DNA of 64,000 bases from Chromera velia (GCA_018398765.1 JAHBMJ010001416.1:1-64000), one strand, 5' to 3'; positions 34,025 to 45,897 are shown, counted from the stretch's first letter. The notes: generated from the letters alone by a model not told the origin. Made by a program: numbers and translations.

Positions 34025-37000
34025 TCATAAAATTTCAGCTTCCCCTCCTTCTTCGTCTTTTTGCTTCCGCCTGAGCACCTCTTTAATCTCTGAAGGGACG
34101 TTTACATGCCCATACGGACAGTGTCTGCATCCATTGCCGCAGCATGGCCGGCTTTTCAAAAACAGCGACGTCCACACATGCAACCCAGTCCCGGGGTCCT
34201 CGTAGCCCTGTCTCCCCAAAGCAACCGCCTTCCTATGAAGTGCGTGAGCCATCGCGTGAGGACGACGTGATACCTGCGCCGCCGCCCTCTCTTCTTCTGA
34301 CAGATCTGCAACAGTCACAGGACCCCCTTGGTTCCCACAATCAAGAGGGGCCTCCTCGGAGACTGCCGCTGCCAATCTCTTTGGGCTCTTCTGAACGAAT
34401 CCCCCCCTCCCGTTTCGATCCTCCAGAATCTCTGCAGTCTCTTCCAATGGCTCCTGACTGCAGCTCCCCGACCCGACTTCTTCTATGTCCTGTGGAATGA
34501 CGCACGCAGACCTAGACTCCAGGGCAAGTGACGGTGAGAGAAGGGGTTTGAAAAGAGACGCGACCTCGAGTCCTTCTGCTGCTGTGTCTGCACTAAAAGG
34601 AAACTCGAAAGAATCAGTCGACAGTTTGAGCACCCTCGCGGGTCCCAGAACGTCAGCAGACGCCAACCCCCTCCTTTCCAGTTCCTCGCGCACTGTCACG
34701 TGCGCACAGGCTGCGAGAAGTTGCACGCCCTGTATGAGTCTTGGGCCGGGACGGGAGAAGAGGGCGTGGTCGAGAATGAACACGCGACCCGACTGGACAG
34801 CCCGCAGAGACCACAAAACAGAGGCTGCGTCGATGTTGTGAAATAAAATCTGTTGAAGATCCCTCAACGTTTTGGAGGGATCGCTGGAGCAAGGACAGAG
34901 AGCCAAAATATCCGGATCGGAGTCTCCCACTTCCCTCCACGTCAACCGACGCGGCGCCCCCCCTCCCTCCATTCCCAGCGCATCTACACACCCTGCTCTT
35001 CTCTTCACGTCAGGCAGCCACAACCCCCCACAGCAGGGGGGAGTTAACCCCTCAAGAGACAACACACGCGGTCCCCCTCTCTCCTGCACAGCTGAGGGCA
35101 AAAAGCCCTCCAGCTCATCCAATGAATTCTTCCATTGCTGCACCAGCCGCGTAGCACGATCTTCGCATGCGAGGGCGACCCCTACCTTCTCAACTGTGCT
35201 GAAGACCTCTGTGAGAGACCGGGGTGCGACTGAGACCATCCTGGGACTCCATTGAGGCGGTGAGACGGCAGTCGCGGTGTCCTCCTGCAGACCCTCGGGT
35301 TTCAAGGCTGTCATCACCGCAACTAGCGCAGGGTCGCAGGTGTCGCATGCGTCCTGCATGATGAGGGTATCCCGTGTATCGATTTTCTTTCATACAGAAT
35401 TCTTCTTCATACATACATACATGCATAATGTATGTATGAAGAACAATTCTGTATGAAAGAAAATGCATGTATGTATGTATGAAGATGCATAATGTATGTA
35501 TGAAGAACAATTCTGTATGAAAGAAAATGCATGTATGTATGTATGAAGAAGAATTCTGTATGAAAGAAAATGCGTGTCCTGCATGAGGGTATCCCGTGTA
35601 TCGAAACAAACACAAAAGCGTCGATCGATGATCATGATCATTCGAGCATGCATGCATGCACACATTCATAGAAATATGAATCAATAGAGTTTTCTTTCAT
35701 CTGGCCAACACACCCACGAGGATTTCAGCCTCGCTCAACACATTCAATGCCCGCGTACGAGGAAAAATCAGAGAAGTCGACCACACTAATGCATGCATTC
35801 TCTACTCCATCCTGCCCACCGCCTCACACGAAATCCGCTCCAAAACAAAATCATTCGCAACAAATTCATATCACAAACACAGAGAGCGATCTTTGCTTCT
35901 TTCCAACGGGAACGTTCAAGAAACTGGCAGTCCTGAGGAACGTTCTGAGAGGAATGCGAAGAATCAAAGAGCAAACATACGAATGACGCACGCACAATTC
36001 CCAAGTCCCTCTCTTCTCTCTGTGCTGTTTCGCAAATGTATATGCAGAGACGAGCGAGAAACAAGTGGCCACTAGCTGGGTAATTAAACGGATCGACGCA
36101 CTCACGTACCTGCACAAAGACTACCGAGGGCCTCGCATTTATTTTGTATGAAAAAAAAAGAATTCTGTATGCAAATAAATGCAAAGACGTACCTGCACAA
36201 AACCTACCGAGGGCCTCAGTCTTCGGATCCTCTCCATATCCACCTCCCACAGCGCCATCTCCCCCCTCTTCACCTTCTGCATCGCCTCCTCCACCTCCTC
36301 GCTGCTCATGTTCTCTGCGTCAATTCCAGACCTCACGACCACCTCTCTGGGAGGGTTTTTGGCCTCTTCAGGAAAATCGCAGAGAGACGACACGCCAACC
36401 AACGAAGCCTCTGCGTCGAGGGCAAAGACGATCTCCGTAGCCGTCGCAACGAACGAAACTGCGCGAACGCTTCTTCGTCTCTTCTGGGCGCACGCGGCTT
36501 CTACAAAAGCACGGGGAAAGGCGGGAGAGTCTGCCCAGTGCATATGCGCAAACGAGGCTACGCACCGTTTGTATGCCACTCCACTCGGTTCTCCCATCCC
36601 CTCAGTCCTCCCAGATCCTCCAAATCCCTGAGCATGGAAGAGGAAAGGAGACCCAGAAGACTTAGAGTCCTGCCGGGATGATCGGCCTTCCCTTTCGATT
36701 GACCCCCCCTTGGTCTTGTCTCTGTTTTGTTTCGTTCTTGAAAAGTGAAAAACGTGGGCCTTGCATGTGAGACCTGCAGGCAGAGAATCAAGCGGAAATT
36801 AAGGCGAAAAGGAAAACACGCTATCGCTACCCCATCTCTGCTTGTGTTTTTTCGATCAGGCAACACATTCGATCTTCGTGCGGAAGCGAGGGAAGGGGCA
36901 CGCGTCACTCGTGTCACTTTCTGCACACGCGGCCTCCGAACAGTCAGATGAGAATTCTGTTTTTGATGCATGCCAACAGAAAGAAACCAAACGGAGAAGC

Positions 37001-38598
37001 TTCACAGCTGGTCAGGGGCAGAGGTCTCAGGCAGGAAGAAAACAAAGCGAGGGAACAAAACACGCAGAAGCTGAAAAGTAACGTCAACGAACCTGAAGAG
37101 GCATGCACGTACAAACGTCTTCGAACGTTATGGCAGACTTTCCACCTTTCCTGCCTGCCCATACATCACCGTGCCATGCATTTTCTAAACTGAAAATAAT
37201 TCAAAAGAATGCATTTATTTCAAAAGAATTCTGTATGAAAATAATGGCAGACTTTCCACCTTTCCTGCCTGCCCATACATCACCGTGCCATGATCACAAA
37301 ACCAGCCAACTTCCTATCCAGGATCGAGAGAGCTGCTTGACTGACTGACCCGGAGGAAACAAAGGGTTGCCTTCGGAAGTCTCGACAGACATTAGAGCCA
37401 AGTTGGCCTGAGGAGTCATCTCCACCTCCAGGTCTGAGAACACCCCGCACATCTGAAACTCCCTCAGGAGTCTTGCCCTTCCCCTCTCGTCCCTCCCCCC
37501 TTCCTTGCCTCCCTTCGTACCTCTCTGCCCCTCGCCTGTGACTCCAGGCACGCTTAGAACGGAACAGAGAAACATTAGCCCTCCACACTCGGCTAAAACA
37601 GGCCCCCCCTCCTCCACGAACCTCTCCACGCTTTGTCTAAACGACCCATTGGCCTCCAATCTCTCCGCATACATCTCCGGAAATCCCCCTAAAATTATCA
37701 CAGCATCAGTCTCATCCGGCAGCTGCGAATCCTCCAAAGCCGAACAGAACAAAATCTCCGCCCCCACTTCCCTCAGCATGCGCAGGTTCTCCGTGTAGTA
37801 AAAACAAAAGGCGGCGTCTCGCACTGCAGCCACGCGACACTTCGGGGCAACGGGCAGAATCCCCCCCACAGGTTCGCATGAGGGCGCCTCGGCCCGGCAC
37901 TCACCCGCAAGGCGGAGAAGGCCCTCGAGGTCAAGGCAGGACTCTACCAGAGAGGTCAGGGCCCCAAGGGACCCCGGCATGCCCCTGCCCTCTGCAGGGG
38001 GCACCAGGCCGAGGTGCCTTTCAGGTCGCTCTACACGTGCGTCTTTCGGAAGGGCCCCGGCAAACAGGCACTCTCTGAGCTTCTCCTCCTTCCCAATGGC
38101 TGCCTCTATCCACGCAGCGTGACTGGCCCCCGCCACTCTGTTGCACACGACGGCCCCGACCCGCAAGTCGGGATCGAAAAGCCGAAACCCGAGCAGCATC
38201 GCGGCAGCGGAACGCGACATCGCCCACGCGTCTATCACAAGCACCACTGGCGCCTGCAGTTTCTTGGCTACTTCAGCGGTGGATCCTTCCTCCGACAGTC
38301 CGTCCTTACTATCAAACAGCCCCATCACACCCTCAATCAGCACGATGTCTGCACCTCGTGCGTGGCTAAAAAAGGTCTTTCTCAACGTGTCTTCAGACTG
38401 AAGGAACCCACACAGATTCACCGACTCTCCCTTTCCCCCTAGAGCCTCCTGATGCTGAAGAGGATCCAAAAAGTCAGGCCCACACTTGAACGTCTGCACA
38501 GACAACCCGCGACAAGAAAACGCAGACGCAAGTCCGCAGGTAACTGTGGTCTTCCCCACCCCACTGTGCGTACCAGCGATCACAAGCGTACGAGGCAT
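34025..38598 (-). CDS. cobB: Fusion of cobyrinate a,c-diamide synthase, BtuF-like corrinoid-binding domain and C-terminal Cys motif
   Basis: Three exons join in phase: 38598-37350, 36773-36193 and 35353-34025 (1,052 residues). Residues 1-500 are CobB/CbiA: P-loop GTHSGVGKTT (9-18), GGFPEMYAE (304-312), class I glutamine amidotransferase nucleophile C338 in LAECGGLM, and C-terminal HVFHFS (about 424) and ASFAHMHW (489-496) across the first intron. The enzyme amidates the a and c carboxylates of cobyrinate or its hydrogeno form with ATP and glutamine. From about 515 a periplasmic-binding-protein domain of the BtuF type follows: VSFVATATEIVFAL, LVGVSSLCDFPEEA, VGFVQDACDTCD. It ends with CCGNGCRHCPY (1014-1024), matching DUF5522-type motifs. 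Two spliceosomal introns argue against bacterial contamination. No clear transit peptide is seen at the chosen ATG, which starts three residues before a beta strand. Confidence 0.85.
35353..35604. mobile_element. Nested hairpin elements duplicating the acceptor of the last cobB-fusion exon
   Basis: CCTGCATGA(TGA)GGGTATCCCG then TGTATCGA is at 35353-35382 and 35578-35604. On the minus strand it spans the acceptor TGCAG before exon 3. The 195-bp insert contains several TTTTCTTTCATACAG arms and three GAATTCTGTATGAAAGAAAA-type arms with CATGTATGTATGTATGAAG between them, so elements have inserted into each other or expanded. Confidence 0.8.
36104..36217. mobile_element. Hairpin element duplicating the donor of cobB-fusion exon 2
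   Basis: ACGTACCTGCACAAA then CTACCGAGGGCCTC is at 36104-36134 and 36187-36217 (two or three mismatches). In minus sense it covers the last exon bases (ending TTTGTGCAG) and the donor GTACGT, so the donor exists twice. The insert has short arms GCATTTATTTTGTATGAAAA and GAATTCTGTATGCAAATAAA. Confidence 0.75.
37130..37292. mobile_element. Hairpin element with perfect 49-bp duplication
   Basis: The host segment starting ATGGCAGACTTTCCACCTTT is identical at 37130-37178 and 37244-37292. The 65-bp insert runs from CATTTTCTAAACTGAAAATA to GAATTCTGTATGAAAATA. It sits in the first intron of the cobB fusion gene, about 57 bp past the donor. Confidence 0.8.
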
Positions 38599-39605
38599 TC
38601 TCCTACTGTGCGGTTATTGGAGGAGGAGACGCCATACAGCTAGATGACGAGACGGCAGACTGAAGCAGTTAACTGCGAACCTGAAAGCTAAGAGGTTTCA
38701 CCAGGCTTCTGCATACCGCCCTATACCCGTCCGGTTTGCACTCTCAAGATATGTAAGTCTGTCTGTCACTTTCAGACGTAGCGTGGTTGGAACGCCTGGC
38801 TCAAAAGAGCACGTCATCACCACACTTCGACATGCAATCGACGGCGCGCGACCCCGGCGGCGGAGGTTCTTTACGGCGGGCCGGCCGCGGCCGCGCGGTC
38901 ACTGCATCGCCTCGGGGGGCAGCTCAGCTCTGCTGAGATCAGCCGAGAGGCCCTGAGATCGCACGCACTCGCATAACGCATTTTTTCATATTTGGGGGAT
39001 CGGTTCTGTCTCCGTCACGGTCGGTGTCGCCCGAGTTCCAAAATGTGCCCCTCAAGCAACTCGCACGGAGCCGCGATCGCACATGCCTTAATCAATTACT
39101 TTGCGCATGCGTGCCCCTCAAGTAACTCGCACGGAGTTGCACATGCATACAACGCGCGCGCGGTCCCGAAAAGCATACTTCGCTGCCGTGGCCCCCGCCC
39201 CATGGCAGCACACAACTTAGACATGCAAGCCCCCGATGGTGTGCATCAATTAGCGGACCCCTAAATAGCCCCCCGAGGCACTCACCCAACTGGTTGGGTG
39301 TATCCCGTACATATGCATGAGCCGCCCGTCGCGCGTAAAGATGCAAATTTGTCTGACCTACACCCATGCAGGTGACTCCTGCTTCACTTTCCTTTTAAAC
39401 TCCTTCTTAGCCTGCCCTGCACCCGACGCGTCTAGCCACTGAGATGCACACAGCAACAGATCGCCAGTAATATTACTGCAGAAGACACAGACTGCTTGGC
39501 TGAATTGGAACTTGGAGAGGACCCCTTGGCTCTTCTCAACGAATTAACGACGATTAATTCTATTGAATCTGGATCGACCGGAGTTGTCTGACCGTTCGGA
39601 TCAAG
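38599..39605. promoter_or_regulatory. Divergent promoter region between the cobB fusion and the multicopper oxidase
   Basis: About 1 kb between two outward-facing genes. A CpG- and GC-rich patch at 38826-38935 contains GGCCGGCCGCGGCCGCGCGG. A 25-bp repeat (TGCCCCTCAAG then AACTCGCACGGAG) is at 39046-39070 and 39112-39136. Paired repeats in a shared promoter could be regulator sites, but I cannot name a factor. Confidence 0.45.
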
Positions 39606-42039
39606 ATGAAGTTTCTGTTCGGCTTCCTGGGCAGCGCTTTGCTCGCACCGTCCTCAGAGGGGCAATTTGACGGTTTGTTCAAGGGATTGGAGGGTTTCGA
39701 CTTCAACGTGGGTGACCTCTTTGATGCTCCTGACAGAGCAGTCGGTATGTCCGACGACGACAAAGGGGGAAAGGCATACGATGCGGGACTTTCGAAAGAA
39801 CAAAAAGTTGCCGCAGCCACCTACAAGCCTCGCACCCGCAAAATCTACCTGCAGATTGAGCAGGTGGAGTGGAATTTTGCCCCGCAAGGACGAAACGTCA
39901 GTAGAGCCCTAGCTGGTGGGACTAGCTGTTTCATCATTGCCGTGCTTATGTATCATCGATCCTTTTGATCAATGCATGCATTCACAAGTGTATCTTGATT
40001 CATCATCGTCCTCCATATACTTAATTGGTTTTCTTTGCGTGCTTATATCTTTATGCAGGAGATTCTGGACACCGCATTTGGAGACGACGAGAACGTCTTC
40101 CTCCAAAACCGGCCTTTGGAGAACCCTTTCAACCCGAACCAGATGGACCCTCCAGTGACTGACCTTGCTGTCGGCTCACGTTACCAAAAATTCAGGTATA
40201 TTGAATACACAGACGACACCTTCACCACCCAGGTGCCTAGACGCACAGAAGAGCTCCACCTCGGTCTCCTGGGCCCTGTGGTGCGATGTGTGGTGGGAGA
40301 CACAGTTCACGTCACTCTGAAGAACGGCGTCCCAGCAGACATGATGAACAACCAGAGACGAAGAAGGAGACTACAGGAAGGCGGGTTCGCGGGATTTGAT
40401 CAACCTCCTCCCCTCTGCTTCAGTGCGCACCCCCACGGTCTTGCGTACACAAAAATGAGTGAAGGCGCATTCTACAGCGACGGTTCCGGAGACCCCAACG
40501 TAGACGGCACCCCCGGGATCGCCCCTGCGGATTGTGTGATGCCGGGGATGACTGCCACCCAGGAGTGGTTCTGCGTGCCTGAGGCGGGACCAGGACCCAA
40601 GTCCAAGGTGTCCTCCATGTCGTGGGTATACCACTCCCACGTGAATACCCCCCTTGACATCAACTCTGGGATCTACGGAATGATTGTCGTCACCGCGCCC
40701 TGGGCGGTCAAGACGGAGGAGAACGCTGCGAGGGGCACACCAGGGGATGTGGATAGAGAGTTCTTTGCTCTCATGCACGTCAGTCAGTCAGCAGTCGAAT
40801 TTGAGGAGGGCGTATCTTTAGATTCATTCATGTGATAGAGCCACATGCACTGGGGCAGGCCGATTCCTTTTGAGGCAGTGTACGCTTCTCTGGTTGCTAT
40901 TCAGTCTGTCTCTGTGTGTTTCCACGCTCTTCTCTCAGCTGTCTGTCTGATGTCCCTTTGGAGAGGGAGGTGCTCAACTGCCGGCTACATCCTAAACCCC
41001 CCTCCGCGTCTCTATAATGTCCCAAAATTTTCCCTACCTACCTGCATGTTTTCGTGACTGCCAAGTTCAATCGGGTCCAATGCTGCAAGATCTCCCCCCC
41101 CTCCCCCATGCCTCCATTCTGTCTGCCTGCATTTAATTTCTTCTTCGATTGATCGATCGGTCAGGTCGTGAACGAGAACGCCGGGTGGCTGATTGAGGAG
41201 AATGTGGAGCAGTACATCATTGGCGACGTTGCTCTGACGGACCCCGAGAGAGACATGGTCGTGGAGTTCCTGGATAACTCGGCCTCCTTCCCCGAGTCTA
41301 ACCTCATGCACGCCATCAACGGACTCATGTACGGGAACGTCGTGGCAGAGGACACCCTGCCTCTGTTCAAAGCAAGACAGGGAGAGAAAGTGCGGTCAGT
41401 CGGTGAAACACAGAAGGGGCTCTACAAAGGAAAGTCATCATATGTTAATGTCAAACAGAGAGAAAAGGAGCATTCAGTCAGTCTCACTCACAGAAAAAAA
41501 CGAATCATCAACTAGAGAGATGAGAGGATTCCACACCAAAGGCCGGAGAAGAAAGTGGTCCTAGCAAGGTCGAGAGGGCAAAGAGACATGCAGACAAAAA
41601 ACAAAACTTTGGGAAAGGTAGAAGAAAAAAAGAATCAAGGCAGAGAGATGCACAGAGACGGCGATGCATCCACCTGAATGGAAAATGCACAGAAGAGAGG
41701 AGGGATTGTATTCAGTCAGTTGAATCCGTTCGGTCAACAATCTGTGATGCATACCGGAATGAAATCCATCGATGCATGGCACGTGCGCCCCTGCGTGCAT
41801 GCATACAGGTGGTACGTGACTTCGATGGGGAGCGAGGAGGACCACCACACTCACCACTGGCACGGGAACGTTCTGACCACCGAGCGGGGCCTGAACAGAG
41901 ACGTCATCCTCATGAGCGCAGCAGAGTCAATGCCTGCGGACATGTACACCAGGAATGCAGGCAACTGGCTCTACCATTGCCATATCCATGACCACATCAG
42001 CGCAGGTCTGAGCCTCTGTCTGTATGAACATCATCAAGA

Positions 42040-42090
<51 letters not shown>

Positions 42091-42175
42091 TGTGTGTGTG
42101 TGTGTCTGTACGTGTCTGTATGTGTATGTGTGTGTGTGTGTGTCTGTATGTGTGTGTGTGTGTGTGTGTGCGTGC

Positions 42176-42226
<51 letters not shown>

Positions 42227-42707
42227 GGAAAGAGAATACCGCGTTTAAGACGATTCGAAAGTGCTCTCGAGGGTCACAACGACGTCGGTGCAGGAGGAAG
42301 GCCCGGCGATCCCTTGTCAGACAGACAGACAGACAGACAGACTATATGACTTCAGATAGACATGCGGAGAATTCTTGCCAGAGAGAGGGAGGGCGGAGGA
42401 GCACCCGTTTCCTTTCTCAAATCCCTGACGTGTTTGTTGTGCAAAAGAGCGATGCGGGCAACAGAAAACAAACGATGCGGGTCTGCAGTGATGCATGACA
42501 TTATTCATACAAAAGCTGCATGCATGTCCGTAAAGTCTCTTCAGTTTACTATGTCTTTCCATTTCCTTAATTCCTGTTCCTGCAGGAATGGAGTCGATCT
42601 ACCAGGTCCTGCAGACGGAGGCAGTTGCCGTGCCCCCTCCCGGAAAGATGCAATACTCGACCAACCCCTGGTACAAGGACGATCCATCGTATGCTGGAAA
42701 GTTCTGA
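39606..42707 (+). CDS. Multicopper oxidase of the ceruloplasmin/hephaestin (ferroxidase) type
   Basis: Five exons join in phase: 39606-39896, 40059-40778, 41165-41394, 41809-42005, 42586-42707 (519 residues). A likely signal peptide opens the protein. Conserved blocks include [71 protein letters not shown] and [16 protein letters not shown]. All four copper-binding HxH motifs are present, and the last block supplies the type 1 Cys, His and axial Met, so the enzyme should be active. Relatives oxidise Fe(II) with reduction of oxygen to water and serve iron uptake or export; other substrates remain possible. At 519 residues it is about half the length of ceruloplasmin. It is secreted or membrane-facing by inference from the signal peptide; no C-terminal transmembrane segment is seen. 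Confidence 0.85.
42037..42226. repeat. (GT)n then (GA)n intronic microsatellite
   Basis: About 170 bp of GT with interruptions, then GA, in the last intron of the multicopper oxidase gene. Confidence 0.95.
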
Positions 42708-44350
42708 AGAAAAAAGGAAAAAAATGCATACAAAGAAAGAGGCGCATACAGGCATTGAACAGATCGTAGACGAGTCCATCGATGAAGAAAATATTCTTGG
42801 CTGTCTGTTTAGGCGGGAGAAAGAATACGGACTGAAGCGGAAAGTGGCTATTCAAAAAGAATTAAGGGGGAGAAAAACCCATGGAAAAGAGTCGGGAAAA
42901 GGAAGAGACCCCCTTCAGTCAGACAGATATACGAACAGACAGACGGACAGATACGGCCGGGCGAATCCAATCAGAACTCCTATTACGATCGAATGTTGTC
43001 TTCGGTCTGTCGAGTAACCAACCGAGTCACTGCATGTCTAGAGCCGCACAATCAATGGCCGGTCTTTGCCGTGCGTGCGTCACAATACCCTGTGGAGCAG
43101 TGACGGGTTCCTTCGCAGGATGATTGGATCCCCTGCAGGAACAGATCGCACAGACACACAAACAAGCGAACGCAAAGAAAGATGCACCTGTTTATTCTTT
43201 TATCCTTTATGCCTCTTTGCGTGCCTTCTATCTTCTTGAATTTGCGAGACGGCCTGGATGCAAAGTCATTCGGTTGTCCTTCCTGTCTTGAGTATTGAAT
43301 GTGAATCGAAAACCCTTGGAATTAATATTGCTCCTTTGGTTCGGTTCTCCCTCCATTCGTCTCTCTGTTCTGTTTCGATCGATATCCTTCTCGAACCTCG
43401 TCTTCATTGCATCAATTCCTTCTTTGCCCAACTTTCCTCCCCCTTCTTTACTCCAGCAGACGAGCCAACTGTCTGAGCGTGCGTCTGGCAAGACCGCATG
43501 TCGAATTTGCTTACAATGTAAGCCTAGCTTCAAAGAGACAGTTGGCAGCGTTTGTCTATCTGCGTGTGTGTCTGAGTGCCAGAATGAAGAAAGCAATGTC
43601 GATCCCCGAGATGTGAGCTCCTGTTTGAGGATGCACGAAAACAAACCTTCCTTCCTTCCTTCCTGACATTTTTCAGTCAGAGAGAGAGGCCCCAGTTGTT
43701 GTTCCGATTCAATCAGGACAATTCTTTTCTTCGCGTCTTTTTTACATCGACCCCAACCATGCAACTATTCAGTCAGGCAGACCAGAATGAAAAGCGAGGC
43801 AGCCAGCTAGTCTGTTCAGGGCGCCAAAACCAAAGCAAGAAAGACAGGGAGGACATGCAAGTGAGATGAGAGAGAGAGTGTGCGCTCCCAGCTCGACCTT
43901 CCATTGAGGAAAGCCCTGGGGTTGGTCGTCTGGTTGATGCGCAAACAGAGAAAGACAAACCAAAACACGTGTCGAACACAAGACTGACTCATGCATGTGG
44001 AGGCCATTGGTCAGTCAAACTAGGAGTGGTCAATGTACATGTGAAGATGCCACAGCAATCAAAGCAGTGCAACGGAATCTAACTGTCAGACAGCAAAAGA
44101 ATGTGTGACTCGCTGCATTTGCACATACGCATACCTACACACATGCACGCAGAGTGCATGGAAGGTCCAATGAAGAAAGAAAACTGACCAGCCATAGACA
44201 TCGATCCTGAATTAATTCCCTTAATTGTTGGGTTCGTTTGCATGGGACTGACTTCCGACTCTTTAATTATTCCTTCACTGCCTCGGTGCTTGAGCTCAAT
44301 CGACGGAGCTTTTTTTCTGCAAGGAGAGAGAATAAAGAATGACGGGAGAT

Positions 44351-44403
<53 letters not shown>

Positions 44404-44545
44404 GAGAGAAAGAAAGAAAGAAAGAAAGAAAAAAAAAAAAATGAATGAATGAATGAATGAGTGAATGATTAAATGAATGAATGAATGGTCAAATGAGCGG
44501 TTGGATGAATGTGTTAGTGAATGGGTCAATAATGCTGTTAGTGAG
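44351..44545. repeat. (GA)n, (GAAA)n and (GAAT)n tract
   Basis: Successive simple repeats, with GAAT/GAGT units degenerating to the right. Confidence 0.9.
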
Positions 44546-44952
44546 TGAATGAGTGAATAAGTGACTCGGAGTATGTAGAGTGAATTGATGAAGGAATGAT
44601 AAGGAATAACACATTGTGCTAGCAATTCAACGCCATTTGGGAAAGCACTTGAAAGCAAACTACAAAGAAACACATACCTAGAATACATGTTGTGGCAAGA
44701 CAACTAGCAAAACAATACTTAAATTGTATGAATTGTGCTATAGATTTAACCAGGCATAAGTATAACTGTACTATAACATCAGTACTTTGAACCACGTGAT
44801 CGACGTGGCTTAAAGGTGAATTCAAAGTAATTCAAAGTCAAATTGAAGGTCGGTTCAGCTTCATACAAACATGTCAAAACTTTTTAATATATTGCTAGAT
44901 GCATCGTTTAAAGATTCGTTTTCTGCTTATGTTTTTCCAGTATGAAATTTAC

Positions 44953-45897
44953 ACTAAACACTAGGCTCCGCACTACATTAAAAAAAAAAAAAGAAGAGAA
45001 AAATTTTTTTTTTATAGATTTTTTTTCTATTTATCATGACATTCAATAGGCAAACAACTATTGCTAGAACTATTGTTCAGACAGTTGCAAAGGAATGCAT
45101 GAAGGCTTCTGAGGATGATGGGCAATCTTCTTCTCACTTTCCCCTCTTTGCTAGACTCACCCCTCTGCAGCGCGACTTCCCGTCCTCCCGCCGTATGTTT
45201 GTCTTCCTCCTGTGCAGCAAGTCATCCTCCGGTGTTCCTTCCGTCTCTGCCCTTCCCCGTTCTGCCCTGTTGGTTACGGGGGGCTCGATCTTTTCTTTTT
45301 TGCGCATGCTGACATATAACCCGATGGGCGGGCAAGGTAGGCTGTCTGTTGGTTGCTCTGATAGAAAGCTGTGCACCTATGAAGCCTGCTGCCGGTGTAT
45401 AGATGATTTTATTCATCGGCTCTCTGTCTGCCCCCGATGGACTGCCGAACAAGGCTTTTTGCAGTGGTTGGCATTAATTCAATCAGACCGCTTCACTCGT
45501 TGTGACTCACCCTTTGTATCCGCCTCCTTTTCTGATCTGGGGGTTCGCAAGTTCATCACATCGCTCTTGCGCTCTCAACCCTCTCTCCTCTTTATGATTT
45601 CTCACCATATTGTAGTAAATGATTGATTAGATTAAGTTCGAATAACTGTCGTCCACTTAGCTTGCAGCTGGCATAATTAAACAGACCTATGCATGTATGC
45701 GCCGCCCGGGAGTTCTAACTCCACCTAGGGTTTGGCATCAATCAATCAATCAATCAAGTGTTGCAAAAGTGTTGCACAGGGTGTTGTGTTAAAAACTAAA
45801 TACTTTTCAGTTGATAAATTAAAAAAATAAAAGATTGGAAACTTTCTTTTTTTTCTTTTTTTTTTTTATTTATGGAGTGCAGGGCCTAGACTAAACA
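44953..45897. mobile_element. 929-bp hAT-like element with 8-bp target duplication
   Basis: ACTAAACA is present at 44953-44960 and 45890-45897. The element starts CTAGGCTCCGCACTACATTA and its other end in reverse complement starts CTAGGCCCTGCACTCCATAA; both lead into an A-rich run. An 8-bp duplication with short inverted termini is characteristic of the hAT superfamily. The internal frame does not look like a hAT transposase, so the element is probably non-autonomous. Confidence 0.75.
45036..45626 (+). CDS. Open frame of 196 codons inside the hAT-like element, function unknown
   Basis: The frame occupies most of the element interior and has mixed, protein-like composition. A Cys/His cluster (CSDRKLCTYEACCRC then HRLSVC) is visible near its centre and could bind zinc. 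It does not show the hAT dimerisation block or a DDE triad. It may be a captured or degenerate fragment, or an element-encoded accessory protein. Confidence 0.3.
   Translation: MTFNRQTTIARTIVQTVAKECMKASEDDGQSSSHFPLFARLTPLQRDFPSSRRMFVFLLCSKSSSGVPSVSALPRSALLVTGGSIFSFLRMLTYNPMGGQGRLSVGCSDRKLCTYEACCRCIDDFIHRLSVCPRWTAEQGFLQWLALIQSDRFTRCDSPFVSASFSDLGVRKFITSLLRSQPSLLFMISHHIVVND

Noticed and set aside
34025-38598. Bacterial contamination as the source of the cobB-like gene
   Set aside because: Two GT-AG introns interrupt it, they contain the same hairpin elements as neighbouring eukaryotic genes, and the flanks are eukaryotic.
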